Assembly: GCA_002753225.1 (NCBI GenBank)
Contig: PDZS01000007.1
Location: 62,001 to 126,000, forward strand
DNA length: 64,000 nt
Origin: Deltaproteobacteria bacterium YD0425bin51
GTDB lineage: Bacteria > Desulfobacterota > Desulfobacteria > Desulfobacterales > YD0425bin51
Direction: 5' to 3'
The translations under genes and the position numbers were made by a program. The notes beneath the pieces were generated by a model that made no database searches, was not told where the DNA came from, and was given only the letters and a program-made list of their open reading frames with translations. Each line of letters begins with the position of its first letter. The stretch's first letter is position 1. Below are positions 25,498 to 33,698 of this stretch, one piece after another.

Positions 25498-26511
25498 ATG
25501 AAAAAAGTACTTCTATTGATTTTATCCATGTTTTTATATTCTTGTCTAACTTCTTCTCAAGGTGGAAAAAGTTTTGATCAAACTCGTTTCACAGTAATTT
25601 CTGAACCTGAATATCCAATTCCTGAGGCATGTAAATATCTTTTCTCTCAAGAAGGGCTACCTAGAATAGGTGTTGTAAATTTTACTAACCACAGTGAAGG
25701 AAAGGTCAATATTCCTGAGGCTTGGGGATGGTGGAAAAATGCTGAAGTTAAACTTCCTGAAGTTGTTGCTGATCATGTTATATCTGAAATTGTAAATCTT
25801 GGAGGAACAAGAGTTTATACAAGAAATGAGGTTGAAAGGGTTTTAGAAGAGCATAAATTTCAGATGTCTGGAATTGTTGATGATACATCATATGTAAAAA
25901 TTGGTAAACTAGTTGGATTGCAGTATCTTGTTACAGGCTCTATAGATAATATAGGCTTTACAACAGGAGCTATGGCTTTAGTTATGGGATCCAGACCCCA
26001 GATTGAAATTCAGATAATGATCAGAATAATAGATATTGCTACAGCAGAAATAATATTGTCTAAATCAATTACTGGCAAAGATATTTTAGATACTGCAGAT
26101 TATGTTGGAGTAATTTCTGGTATAAAAAATGCTTTAACAAAAGGGCTGGAGGACATAAGGCCAATGTTATCAAAGAGGTTCGCTTTATCAGGGTATATAA
26201 TTCAGACAATGAAAGGACCTGATGGAAGTATAGCAGCTCTCATAAATATTGGAGAAAAACAAAAAATCAGTACTGGCTCAAAGATTGAAATATATGCTTT
26301 GCAAGATATAAAAGATCCAGTTACAGGAAAATCAATATGTGATAAAATAAAGCTTCCTGTTGATGCTGAAGTAACAGATCAAATTCAGGATAATAAATCA
26401 TGGATTATTATAAAAGGAGAGCCTGACAAAATCAGTCGTGTTCATAAAGGATGTGTCGTAGAAAGACAACAGGTTGTTGGACAAAGTTTTACAAAAAAAT
26501 TAGGACTTTAA
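25498..26511 (+). CDS. CsgG-like lipoprotein
   Basis: A 337-residue protein with a lipoprotein signal (LFLYSC, Cys at residue 16; the ORF begins MKKVLLLILSM). The central part (PRIGVVNFTNHS, VADHVISEIVNLGGTRVYTRNEVERVLEEHKFQMSG, GKLVGLQYLVTGSID) is the CsgG/curli-secretion-like fold. True CsgG forms an outer-membrane export pore; many relatives are lipoproteins of unknown role in cell-surface assembly. The C-terminal half is additional, with a strand-rich domain (INIGEKQKISTGSKIEIY). It precedes the secreted 441-residue protein by 18 nt and they probably work together at the envelope. Confidence 0.82.
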   Translation: MKKVLLLILSMFLYSCLTSSQGGKSFDQTRFTVISEPEYPIPEACKYLFSQEGLPRIGVVNFTNHSEGKVNIPEAWGWWKNAEVKLPEVVADHVISEIVNLGGTRVYTRNEVERVLEEHKFQMSGIVDDTSYVKIGKLVGLQYLVTGSIDNIGFTTGAMALVMGSRPQIEIQIMIRIIDIATAEIILSKSITGKDILDTADYVGVISGIKNALTKGLEDIRPMLSKRFALSGYIIQTMKGPDGSIAALINIGEKQKISTGSKIEIYALQDIKDPVTGKSICDKIKLPVDAEVTDQIQDNKSWIIIKGEPDKISRVHKGCVVERQQVVGQSFTKKLGL

Positions 26512-26529
26512 AAAATGAAAGGAGAATTT

Positions 26530-27855
26530 ATGAGAAAATCAGTTTTGTTTATTACTTTGTTAGTATTTTTATCATTTAACAATGTTTTTGCTGAATCTAT
26601 TTTTGATGCAACCATTAAAATAGTTTCAGGACCAGGAACAGGAGATAGTTATTCTAAATCTTTCAGTAGCGCTGAAGATTGTATAGATTCTGTAAAGGGA
26701 TCAAATATTAAAACATATTTACCAAATTACACTGACAAATCAGGAGTTGAAGGAACCTTTAATTACAGGGGACTTCCGATGTATGCAAAATATGTAAGTA
26801 ATTCAACAACTCTTGCAGTTGATATTCCTGCTATTGGATTTTCTCAGCAATTTACTGGAAATACAAGGGATGAAAGCAATGATCAGTTTTCAGATTTTTT
26901 AAAGAAAAATGGTACAGATTATATTAGTAAAATAAACGAATATTTTGCACAAAATACTGCAGTTGACCCTATAACAGGAAATCCAAGCAGCTTGGCAGGG
27001 CAGATGGTTTCAAACAGTTTTTCACGTGGTTTTACTGAGAAAGCGTCACTTATACAAAAACCTGGAGAGCAGATTGAGGAAGGCGATAATGGAAACCTTA
27101 TGGGGATTGCTCCAAGTGTTGGAAGTTTTAAATACAGCGATAAGTATGATCTTAACAGTTATTCTCTCCCCTTATCTTACACTTTCAGATCAAATGCAGA
27201 TGCAAGAAAACAGCTTACATTAAGCATGCCGATTCAAATGCTTACAGTTGAAGATTCTAAAAGCTATAACTTGGGTTTTGGTGCTGCTTATTCTATTCCT
27301 GTAACTGGGCAGTTATCTAATCATCAATGGATTTTAACGCCAAGCTTAGATTACGGATTAGTAGGATCTGTTGATTTAGGGTCAGTTGGTCAGATAGTTC
27401 AGGGAGCTTTAACTAGCTTATATGCAACATGGATAGATAAATATACTATCAGCATGGGTAATATGGTAGGATATTATAAAAGTTTAAAATTTAAATTAGG
27501 TGATTATGAAATCGATCCAAAAGTATCTAATACTGTCTTCAGGAATGCAATTATGGTAGCAATACCCACAGATGCTTTGCTAAGACGAACTATGTTAGAG
27601 TTATTCATAATTGATACTCGCATATCAGGTTCATCCCAAAAGATAAGTGGATATGATGAAATAGGATTTGCCTTTGGTCTTGTAAAACCAAGAAAACTTA
27701 CTGTTTCTCAGAAGGCTTCTGATTTAGGGTCAATGAAAAAAGATGACACATTATCAAAAGCTAAAAATTTCCTTACATCCTATAAACTAGGTCTAACTTA
27801 TCTTACATCAAATGATGGAAAAGGCGTAACTGTTAATTTTGGATATATATTTTAA
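26530..27855 (+). CDS. exported, outer-membrane-like protein of unknown function
   Basis: A 441-residue protein. I chose the ATG at 26530 because AAAGGAG stands 5 nt upstream and the product then begins with a classic signal peptide (MRKSVLFITLLVFLSF, ending VFA). The body is rich in polar strands, and the last residues (VTVNFGYIF) end in Phe as in outer-membrane beta-barrels. I recognise no named family. It directly follows the CsgG-like lipoprotein, which suggests a shared surface structure. Confidence 0.7.
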   Translation: MRKSVLFITLLVFLSFNNVFAESIFDATIKIVSGPGTGDSYSKSFSSAEDCIDSVKGSNIKTYLPNYTDKSGVEGTFNYRGLPMYAKYVSNSTTLAVDIPAIGFSQQFTGNTRDESNDQFSDFLKKNGTDYISKINEYFAQNTAVDPITGNPSSLAGQMVSNSFSRGFTEKASLIQKPGEQIEEGDNGNLMGIAPSVGSFKYSDKYDLNSYSLPLSYTFRSNADARKQLTLSMPIQMLTVEDSKSYNLGFGAAYSIPVTGQLSNHQWILTPSLDYGLVGSVDLGSVGQIVQGALTSLYATWIDKYTISMGNMVGYYKSLKFKLGDYEIDPKVSNTVFRNAIMVAIPTDALLRRTMLELFIIDTRISGSSQKISGYDEIGFAFGLVKPRKLTVSQKASDLGSMKKDDTLSKAKNFLTSYKLGLTYLTSNDGKGVTVNFGYIF

Positions 27856-27864
27856 ATAAAGGAG

Positions 27865-27888
27865 GGCGCAAGTTTTTAAACTTGCGCC
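27865..27888. repeat. GC-rich hairpin in a translation-start region
   Basis: GGCGCAAGTTT and AAACTTGCGCC form an 11-bp stem around TT. It directly follows GGAGG (27861-27865) and precedes the ATG at 27903. It could hide or reposition the ribosome-binding site of the next gene. Confidence 0.7.
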
Positions 27889-27902
27889 TATTAAATGATT
27901 TT

Positions 27903-28262
27903 ATGACAACAGTAAATGATATTGTATTAATTTATTTTGAAGATATTCCTTTAACTTTTGCAAAGATAGAAGATATTAATCCTGATATAAAAAAGGGTTG
28001 GCATCATGTAAAGCTGCTTCTTTTAAACATACCTTTGCAAGTTGTTACATGGATTTTAAGAGATGCATATATTGATGGAGATGAATTTACAATGGGTGGA
28101 AAAAAGATGCGTCTTGAGAAGGTTGTTTGTCCTGAAGATAATTCTTTAGAAGAAGATGATGAAGAAAAAGATGATGCTCCACCTGCTAAAATAGAACAAA
28201 AAATAAATGAAAATACTCAAAACAACAAAGTTATTTCTCTTTTAGATAGAAAAAAAAGATAA
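27903..28262 (+). CDS. conserved hypothetical protein, unknown function
   Basis: A 119-residue protein starting MTTVNDIVLIYFEDIPLTFA. The upstream in-frame TTG lies inside a hairpin, so I prefer this ATG. Residues 25-70 (GWHHVKLLLLNIPLQVVTWI, then DAYIDGDEFTMGGKKMRLEKV) look like a small beta-rich domain that I associate with hypotheticals of Desulfobacterales. The last 45 residues are acidic and low in complexity. It lies 4 nt before a hybrid kinase, which suggests a regulatory role, but none is known. Confidence 0.6.
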   Translation: MTTVNDIVLIYFEDIPLTFAKIEDINPDIKKGWHHVKLLLLNIPLQVVTWILRDAYIDGDEFTMGGKKMRLEKVVCPEDNSLEEDDEEKDDAPPAKIEQKINENTQNNKVISLLDRKKR

Positions 28263-28266
28263 AAAA

Positions 28267-29823
28267 ATGGAAAATAATGAAAAAGAAAAACTTTTAATAG
28301 AAATTTCAGAATTAAAAGAAAATAATAATAAAATAAAAAGCTCTTTTTTGGATGTAGTAAAGGCTTTAAACTGCCTTTATGCTATGTTAGAGATACTAAC
28401 TAATGATAGTGCTTCAATAGATGAATTATGCGATATTATAGTAGGATTAACTTTTCCATCATGGGAAGAACCTCATAAGGGGTATACCAGAGCAATAGTA
28501 TATAATAAAGAATACAAATCCCCTGATTTTAGAGTTACTGAATGGAAACAGTTAGCAGATGTTATTGTAGAAGAAAATATCGTTGGAAAGATTGAGATTT
28601 ATTATTTAGAAGAGACACCAGAAAATAGTTATACAACACTTGTTGACATAATTGCTTTGCTTCTTGGAAAAATTATTGAGCAAAAACTATCGAAAGATAA
28701 ATTAAAAAAAGCAAATGAAGAAATATCAAGAGCTACAAAGCTAAAAGATGAATTTTTAGCAAACATGAGTCATGAACTGAGAACTCCTTTAACTGCTATC
28801 ATAGGTCTTTCCTCATCTCTAATTGAGAATGTTTATGGTAACTTAACTCAGGGACAGTATAAAGCTTTGAATACTATTTTGACTAGTTCAAATCATCTTT
28901 TTAATCTTATTACTGAGATACTGGATTTTGTTAAAATTGGTGTAGATAAGCTAGAATTAAAGAAGGGAATTATTCCAATTGAAAAAATTTGTAAAGATAG
29001 CATTGATATAATCGCAAAGTCTGCTGAGGAAAAAAGAATAAATATATCATTAAATATACAAGACGGCTTAAAAGAAATTGAAGCAGATTTTAGAAGGTTC
29101 AAGCAGATTCTTATTAAACTGTTAGATAATGCAGTTAATGTTACTCCTGAGCATGGAGAAATTGGAATTGATGTAAGTGTTAATGGGGAATTTATAGAAT
29201 TTAAAGTCTGGGATACAGGAATAGGAATTAAACCAGAAGATGTAAGTAATTTGTTTAAGCCTTTTGTTCAATTAGATGCAAGACTCACTAAAAAACATTA
29301 TGGCGTAGGTCTTGGATTGTCTATGGTTGAGCGTCTTATTAAATTACATGGAGGTAATATTTGTGTAGAAAGTGAATTCGGGAAGGGCTCATCTTTTACA
29401 ATCTCTTTACCTAACAAGATAAAAGATAAGAAAAAAATTGATTATTATAATAAAGAGCAGCGTAAAATTTGTACAATTTTGGTTGTAGATGATGAAACAG
29501 ATAACCTTATGTTTATTTGTGATTATCTTTCAGTTTTTGGTCATAAGGTTTTTGTAGCTCATGATGGATTTGAGGCTGTTGAAAGAGCACGTGAATTAGA
29601 GCCTGATATAATATTTATGGATATTCATATGCCTGTTTTAGACGGAATAGAAGCAACAAAGAATATACGTTTGTATAATAAAAATGTACCTATCATTGCT
29701 ATTACAGCCTTCACAATAAGTGAAGAACGTGATGCTAGTTTTGTTGCTGGAGTAAATGATTATATAATTAAGCCATTTAGTTTAGAAGAGCTTACTAACG
29801 TTATTGAAAAATATGCAAGGTGA
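28267..29823 (+). CDS. soluble hybrid histidine kinase with receiver
   Basis: A 518-residue protein without membrane segments. An N-terminal region of about 140 residues resembles a degenerate GAF-type sensor (IVGLTFPSWEEPHKGYTRAI). HisKA has H169 in NMSHELRTPLTAI. The HATPase has ILIKLLDNAVNVT, DTGIGI and GVGLGLSMVERL. A C-terminal receiver carries D452 in IIFMDIHMPVLDG and Lys in YIIKPF. Gene spacing of 4 nt on the 5' side and 3 nt on the 3' side places it in an operon with the conserved hypothetical and the following receiver-kinase. Confidence 0.92.
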   Translation: MENNEKEKLLIEISELKENNNKIKSSFLDVVKALNCLYAMLEILTNDSASIDELCDIIVGLTFPSWEEPHKGYTRAIVYNKEYKSPDFRVTEWKQLADVIVEENIVGKIEIYYLEETPENSYTTLVDIIALLLGKIIEQKLSKDKLKKANEEISRATKLKDEFLANMSHELRTPLTAIIGLSSSLIENVYGNLTQGQYKALNTILTSSNHLFNLITEILDFVKIGVDKLELKKGIIPIEKICKDSIDIIAKSAEEKRINISLNIQDGLKEIEADFRRFKQILIKLLDNAVNVTPEHGEIGIDVSVNGEFIEFKVWDTGIGIKPEDVSNLFKPFVQLDARLTKKHYGVGLGLSMVERLIKLHGGNICVESEFGKGSSFTISLPNKIKDKKKIDYYNKEQRKICTILVVDDETDNLMFICDYLSVFGHKVFVAHDGFEAVERARELEPDIIFMDIHMPVLDGIEATKNIRLYNKNVPIIAITAFTISEERDASFVAGVNDYIIKPFSLEELTNVIEKYAR

Positions 29824-29826
29824 AAC

Positions 29827-31263
29827 ATGTCAAATCAAAAAAGCGTAATTCTAATTGTAGATAATGAAGCAGTAGTTAGATATACTCTAGAGTCAATGCT
29901 GATTTCTCCTGAGTATAACATCATTTTTGCTGAGAATGGTCCGCAAGCAATAGAAAAGGCATTAGAATTCAAACCTGATGTAATACTTTTAGATATAATG
30001 ATGCCTGGAATGGACGGATATGAAGTTTGCAGTATAATACGTGGAAATCCAATTTTAGCTGAAGTTCCTATAATACTTGTTACAGCTTTAGAAGATCACA
30101 ATTCCAGAATTAAGGGTCTTAAATCAGGAGCTGATGATTTTTTGTCAAAACCTGTTGATTATGCTGAACTAAGGGCTCGAGTTCAAACCATTGTTAAATT
30201 AAATCGTTATAAACGCCTTTTATCTGAACGTAAAAAGTTTGAATCAGTTGTAGAGAGAGCAAATGTAGGCTATTTAGTAGTTGATAGTAACGATAAAATA
30301 GTTTATGCAAATCCTAAAAGCCGATCCTATCTAAATATTTCATTAGATTCTAATAAATTTCTTGAAGTTGCTAAAAATGTTTATAGATGCGAACCTCTTG
30401 AAGCATGGAAAAATTGGCCTAATTTATCTGTCTTTGCAATGAAATTACCTCGTTATCTTGTGCAGCCTGAAACATTAACAAAAAAAACTTTTTGGATTAA
30501 AGTAGATTTTTTTCAGATTCAAGATAATGAAAGAATTATAATGCTTACAGATGTTACTTCTGAAATGACTTTTAAGTCTGATGTAAATACTTTCCATTCC
30601 ATAATATCAAAAAAATTTCAAGAGCCTATATATAGTATAGTTAGTGGCCTAGAAACTTTATTAAAAGAGCTTTTACAAAAAAAAGACACAGATGACTTTA
30701 TAAGAATTTCAAATGCTGCATTAAAGGATGCGCACATTCTTAAAACTGAAATTTCTAGCATTTTGAAATACATAGAAACTGATAATATTATTAGAAGTGG
30801 TGAAAGATTCAGCCTTTCTATGATAAGACCAATGATTTCAAAGATAATTGATAGAATAGAGCTTAAATCTATAAATATAGCAGGTGATGAGGGTTTAGAG
30901 AACAAAAAGCTATTATTTTCAATAGATGCAATGGAAATGATTTTTACAGAGCTTATTTCCAATTCAAAAAAATTTCATCCTAAAAGTTCTCCAATTATTG
31001 AGATACATGTAATTTCTATGGATCCTAAAGAAGTAACTTTTACTGTAAGAGATGACGGATTAACTCTTTCTCCTGAGCAGATTGTAAGTGTATGGACTCC
31101 ATATTATCAGGGTAAAAAATATTTCAGTAAAGATGTACATGGTATGGGGCTTGGCCTTTCTATGGTTTCTTCACTTATTTGGTCTATTGGTGGAACATGC
31201 AGCATATCTAATCGTGAAGATGGCTCAGGAGTAGTTGTTGAACTTAATTTGCCTTGTGAGTAA
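29827..31263 (+). CDS. receiver-PAS-like protein with degenerate histidine kinase core
   Basis: A 478-residue protein. A receiver is at residues 6-125 (VILIVDNEAVVRY, acceptor in VILLDIMMPGMDG, K in LSKPVD). A PAS-like segment is at about 140-230 (VERANVGYLVVDSNDKIVYAN). In the HisKA-like helix, HSIISKKFQEPIYSI replaces the usual SHELRTPL, putting K262 where the phospho-acceptor His should be. The ATPase part keeps an N-box (ELISNSKKF) and G2 (GMGLGLSMV), but the G1 motif is DDGLTL rather than DxGxG. It is probably not an autophosphorylating kinase, and may be a phosphatase or scaffold for the adjacent hybrid kinase. Confidence 0.85.
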   Translation: MSNQKSVILIVDNEAVVRYTLESMLISPEYNIIFAENGPQAIEKALEFKPDVILLDIMMPGMDGYEVCSIIRGNPILAEVPIILVTALEDHNSRIKGLKSGADDFLSKPVDYAELRARVQTIVKLNRYKRLLSERKKFESVVERANVGYLVVDSNDKIVYANPKSRSYLNISLDSNKFLEVAKNVYRCEPLEAWKNWPNLSVFAMKLPRYLVQPETLTKKTFWIKVDFFQIQDNERIIMLTDVTSEMTFKSDVNTFHSIISKKFQEPIYSIVSGLETLLKELLQKKDTDDFIRISNAALKDAHILKTEISSILKYIETDNIIRSGERFSLSMIRPMISKIIDRIELKSINIAGDEGLENKKLLFSIDAMEMIFTELISNSKKFHPKSSPIIEIHVISMDPKEVTFTVRDDGLTLSPEQIVSVWTPYYQGKKYFSKDVHGMGLGLSMVSSLIWSIGGTCSISNREDGSGVVVELNLPCE

Positions 31264-31314
31264 TTTTCTGTAGTTGTCAAAATTTTTATCAATATGTAAA
31301 TTATTTTATATTCA

Positions 31315-31385
31315 AAAAGTGACCTGAATATGACGTCATTCCCACGAAAGTGGGAATCCAGGAAAAATTCTTGTCGGTTACTTAT
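31315..31385. repeat. hairpin element (MITE/REP-like), copy 2
   Basis: It shares the core ATTCCCACGAAAGTGGGAAT (31338-31357), a following CCAGG/CCAGA and the end GTTACTTAT with copy 1 at 17975-18042. Its outer arms are less well paired. It lies between the degenerate kinase gene and the acetyl-CoA hydrolase gene. Confidence 0.75.
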
Positions 31386-31464
31386 AGGCATATTTTTTGC
31401 TAATATATCTCCCTTATCTAAATTTATTTATTTTGTTATTTAAAAAATTATACCAGGAGGATAT

Positions 31465-33645
31465 ATGACAGAAAATAAAAGACCTATATATTATGATGAT
31501 GTGGAGAAATGCGTAGATGATATTATTAAGATAGTTGGTAAGAACATTATATTTGGAATGCCTTTGGCTTTAGGTAAGCCAATTCCTCTTATTAACGCTT
31601 TATACAATAGGGTAAAATCTGATACTTCTCTTCATTTAGCTGTTATTACAGCTCTTTCTTTAGAGAAGCCTACATGGTCAAATGAACTAGAGAGAAGATT
31701 TTTGCAGCCTTTTGTTGAAAGAGTATGGAAAGATATACCTGATTTTCAATATATATTGGACATTCGTAAAAACAACCTTCCTTCTAATTTTGTTTTAAAA
31801 GAGTTTTACTTTAAAGCAGGTCAATATATTCATGTTCCTGAAGCACAGCAGAATTATGTAAGTTCAAACTATACCCATGCCATAAGAGATTCATTAGCTA
31901 ATAATATAAATGTATGCAGCAATATTATTGCTAAAAAAGAGATAAACGGTGAAGTTTTTTATAGTATGAGCTGTAATGCTGATACATCTGTTGATGCTTC
32001 TAATGGTATTAAAAAAATGCAGGCAGAAGGTAAGAAATGTTTAGCAATAGGTGAAGTAAATAATAACCTTCCATTCATGTATGGTGATGTAGCAGTAGCT
32101 AAACCAGATGCTTATGATATGGTAATTGAAAATCCTATTTATGATTTTCCTTTGTTTAGCGTTCCAAGACCAGTTGTAAGTGTTGCTGATCATATGATAG
32201 GAATCAATGTCAGCTCTTTAATAAAAGATGGCGGAACTTTGCAGATTGGAATTGGGGCTTTAGGTGATGCAATTGCAAGTGGTCTTAAAATGCGTCACGA
32301 AACTAATACTGAATATCGAGCATTTTTAAATGATGCAGGCATTTTAAATAATTATGGTGATATTATAAATAGGGTTGGCGGACTAGAACCTTTTAAAGAA
32401 GGTTTATATGGCTCAACGGAGATGTTTGTTGATGCATTTTTGCAGCTTTATAAGATGGGAATACTTAAAAGGAAAATATATCACCATGAAGGCTTACAGA
32501 GACTAATTAATGAAGGTTTTATTAAAAATGAAATAAATCCAAGCGTTATTAATGTTTTGCTTGAAAAACAGGTTGTAAATTCACGTCTTACAGTAACTGA
32601 TTTTAATTTTTTAAAGAAATTCGGTATTTTTAAAGAAGAAGTTGAATATATTGGTGATACTCTTGTTTATAAGGATATCACTCTTAAAAATGATTTAGAT
32701 GATAAATCTAATAGAGATGAGATTTTAAAGCATTGTCTTGGAACTAATCTCAAAAATGGCATATTACTTACAGGAGCTTTTTTTATAGGTCCTAATGATT
32801 TTTATCAAAGCCTTAGGGGCATGAGTGAAGAAGAAATTAAACAGTTTGAAATGACAAGCGTTTTAATTTCTAATCAGCTTTATGGGGACGAAAAATTAAG
32901 ATCTTTACAGAGAAAAGATGGTCGTTTTATAAATACAGGGATGATAGCGACATTATTTGGAAATGTAGCATCAGACATGTTAGAGGATGGTACAGTAGTA
33001 AGTGGAGTTGGAGGACAGTATAATTTTGTATCAATGGCTCATGCACTTCCTGATGGTAGATCAATAATAATGATAAAGAGTACAAGGACAAAAAATAATA
33101 ATGTCTTATCCAATATTTTGTATAATTATGGTCATGTTACAATTCCAAGACAGTTACGTGATATTGTTATAACTGAATATGGAATTGCTGATCTTAGAGC
33201 AAAGTCAAATAAAGAAGTAATTATTGCAATGATAAATATAGCTGATTCTAGATTTCAGGAAGAACTTGTAAAAAAAGCTATAGAAAATAAAAAACTGCCT
33301 AAAGATTACAAGATTCCTGATAGATTTAGAAATAACTATCCTGAAAAACTTGAAAAATTAGTATCTCCTTACAGGAAAGAAGGCTTTTTTAAGGTATTTC
33401 CATCTGGGACAGATTTGACGCCTGACGAAATAGCTATAGGAAAGTCTCTTAGGATGTTGAAAGAAAAAATTGCTGCAAAGGATTTGATGATTATTCCAGA
33501 TTTGATTATGAATGTTTTTAAATCAATACCAAAACATGCTGAGCGTCATTTAGAAAGAATGCAGTTAGATCGTCCTTCAACAGCTACTGAAATGATATTA
33601 CAAAAAATAGTTGTCTATGCTTTAAGTTCTGCAGGACAAATTTAA
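31465..33645 (+). CDS. acetyl-CoA hydrolase/CoA-transferase family protein
   Basis: A 726-residue protein. Segments GIGALGDAIASGL, GLYGSTEMFVDAF (holding the putative catalytic Glu, as in HTEM-type CoA-transferases), INTGMIATLFGNVASD, GVGGQYNFVSMAHAL and IVITEYGIADLRAKS define the AcetylCoA_hyd C-terminal family. It is clearly longer than typical 430-500-residue members, with inserted segments and a C-terminal extension. It probably moves CoA between acetate and another acid or hydrolyses acyl-CoA. An AGGAGG precedes the ATG by 6 nt. It stands alone between an island of kinases and the convergent secA, and no partner gene is adjacent. Confidence 0.85.
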   Translation: MTENKRPIYYDDVEKCVDDIIKIVGKNIIFGMPLALGKPIPLINALYNRVKSDTSLHLAVITALSLEKPTWSNELERRFLQPFVERVWKDIPDFQYILDIRKNNLPSNFVLKEFYFKAGQYIHVPEAQQNYVSSNYTHAIRDSLANNINVCSNIIAKKEINGEVFYSMSCNADTSVDASNGIKKMQAEGKKCLAIGEVNNNLPFMYGDVAVAKPDAYDMVIENPIYDFPLFSVPRPVVSVADHMIGINVSSLIKDGGTLQIGIGALGDAIASGLKMRHETNTEYRAFLNDAGILNNYGDIINRVGGLEPFKEGLYGSTEMFVDAFLQLYKMGILKRKIYHHEGLQRLINEGFIKNEINPSVINVLLEKQVVNSRLTVTDFNFLKKFGIFKEEVEYIGDTLVYKDITLKNDLDDKSNRDEILKHCLGTNLKNGILLTGAFFIGPNDFYQSLRGMSEEEIKQFEMTSVLISNQLYGDEKLRSLQRKDGRFINTGMIATLFGNVASDMLEDGTVVSGVGGQYNFVSMAHALPDGRSIIMIKSTRTKNNNVLSNILYNYGHVTIPRQLRDIVITEYGIADLRAKSNKEVIIAMINIADSRFQEELVKKAIENKKLPKDYKIPDRFRNNYPEKLEKLVSPYRKEGFFKVFPSGTDLTPDEIAIGKSLRMLKEKIAAKDLMIIPDLIMNVFKSIPKHAERHLERMQLDRPSTATEMILQKIVVYALSSAGQI

Positions 33646-33647
33646 TA

Positions 33648-33693
33648 ATCTAAATCCCCAGCCCCTTACATAAGTAAAGGGCTGGGTTTAGAT
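33648..33693. terminator. bidirectional hairpin between convergent genes
   Basis: ATCTAAATCCCCAGCCCCTTAC and GTAAAGGGCTGGGTTTAGAT pair with small bulges around ATAA. The hairpin lies between the acetyl-CoA hydrolase stop and the secA stop, with T-rich sequence beyond it on both strands. Confidence 0.7.
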
Positions 33694-33698
33694 CTATA

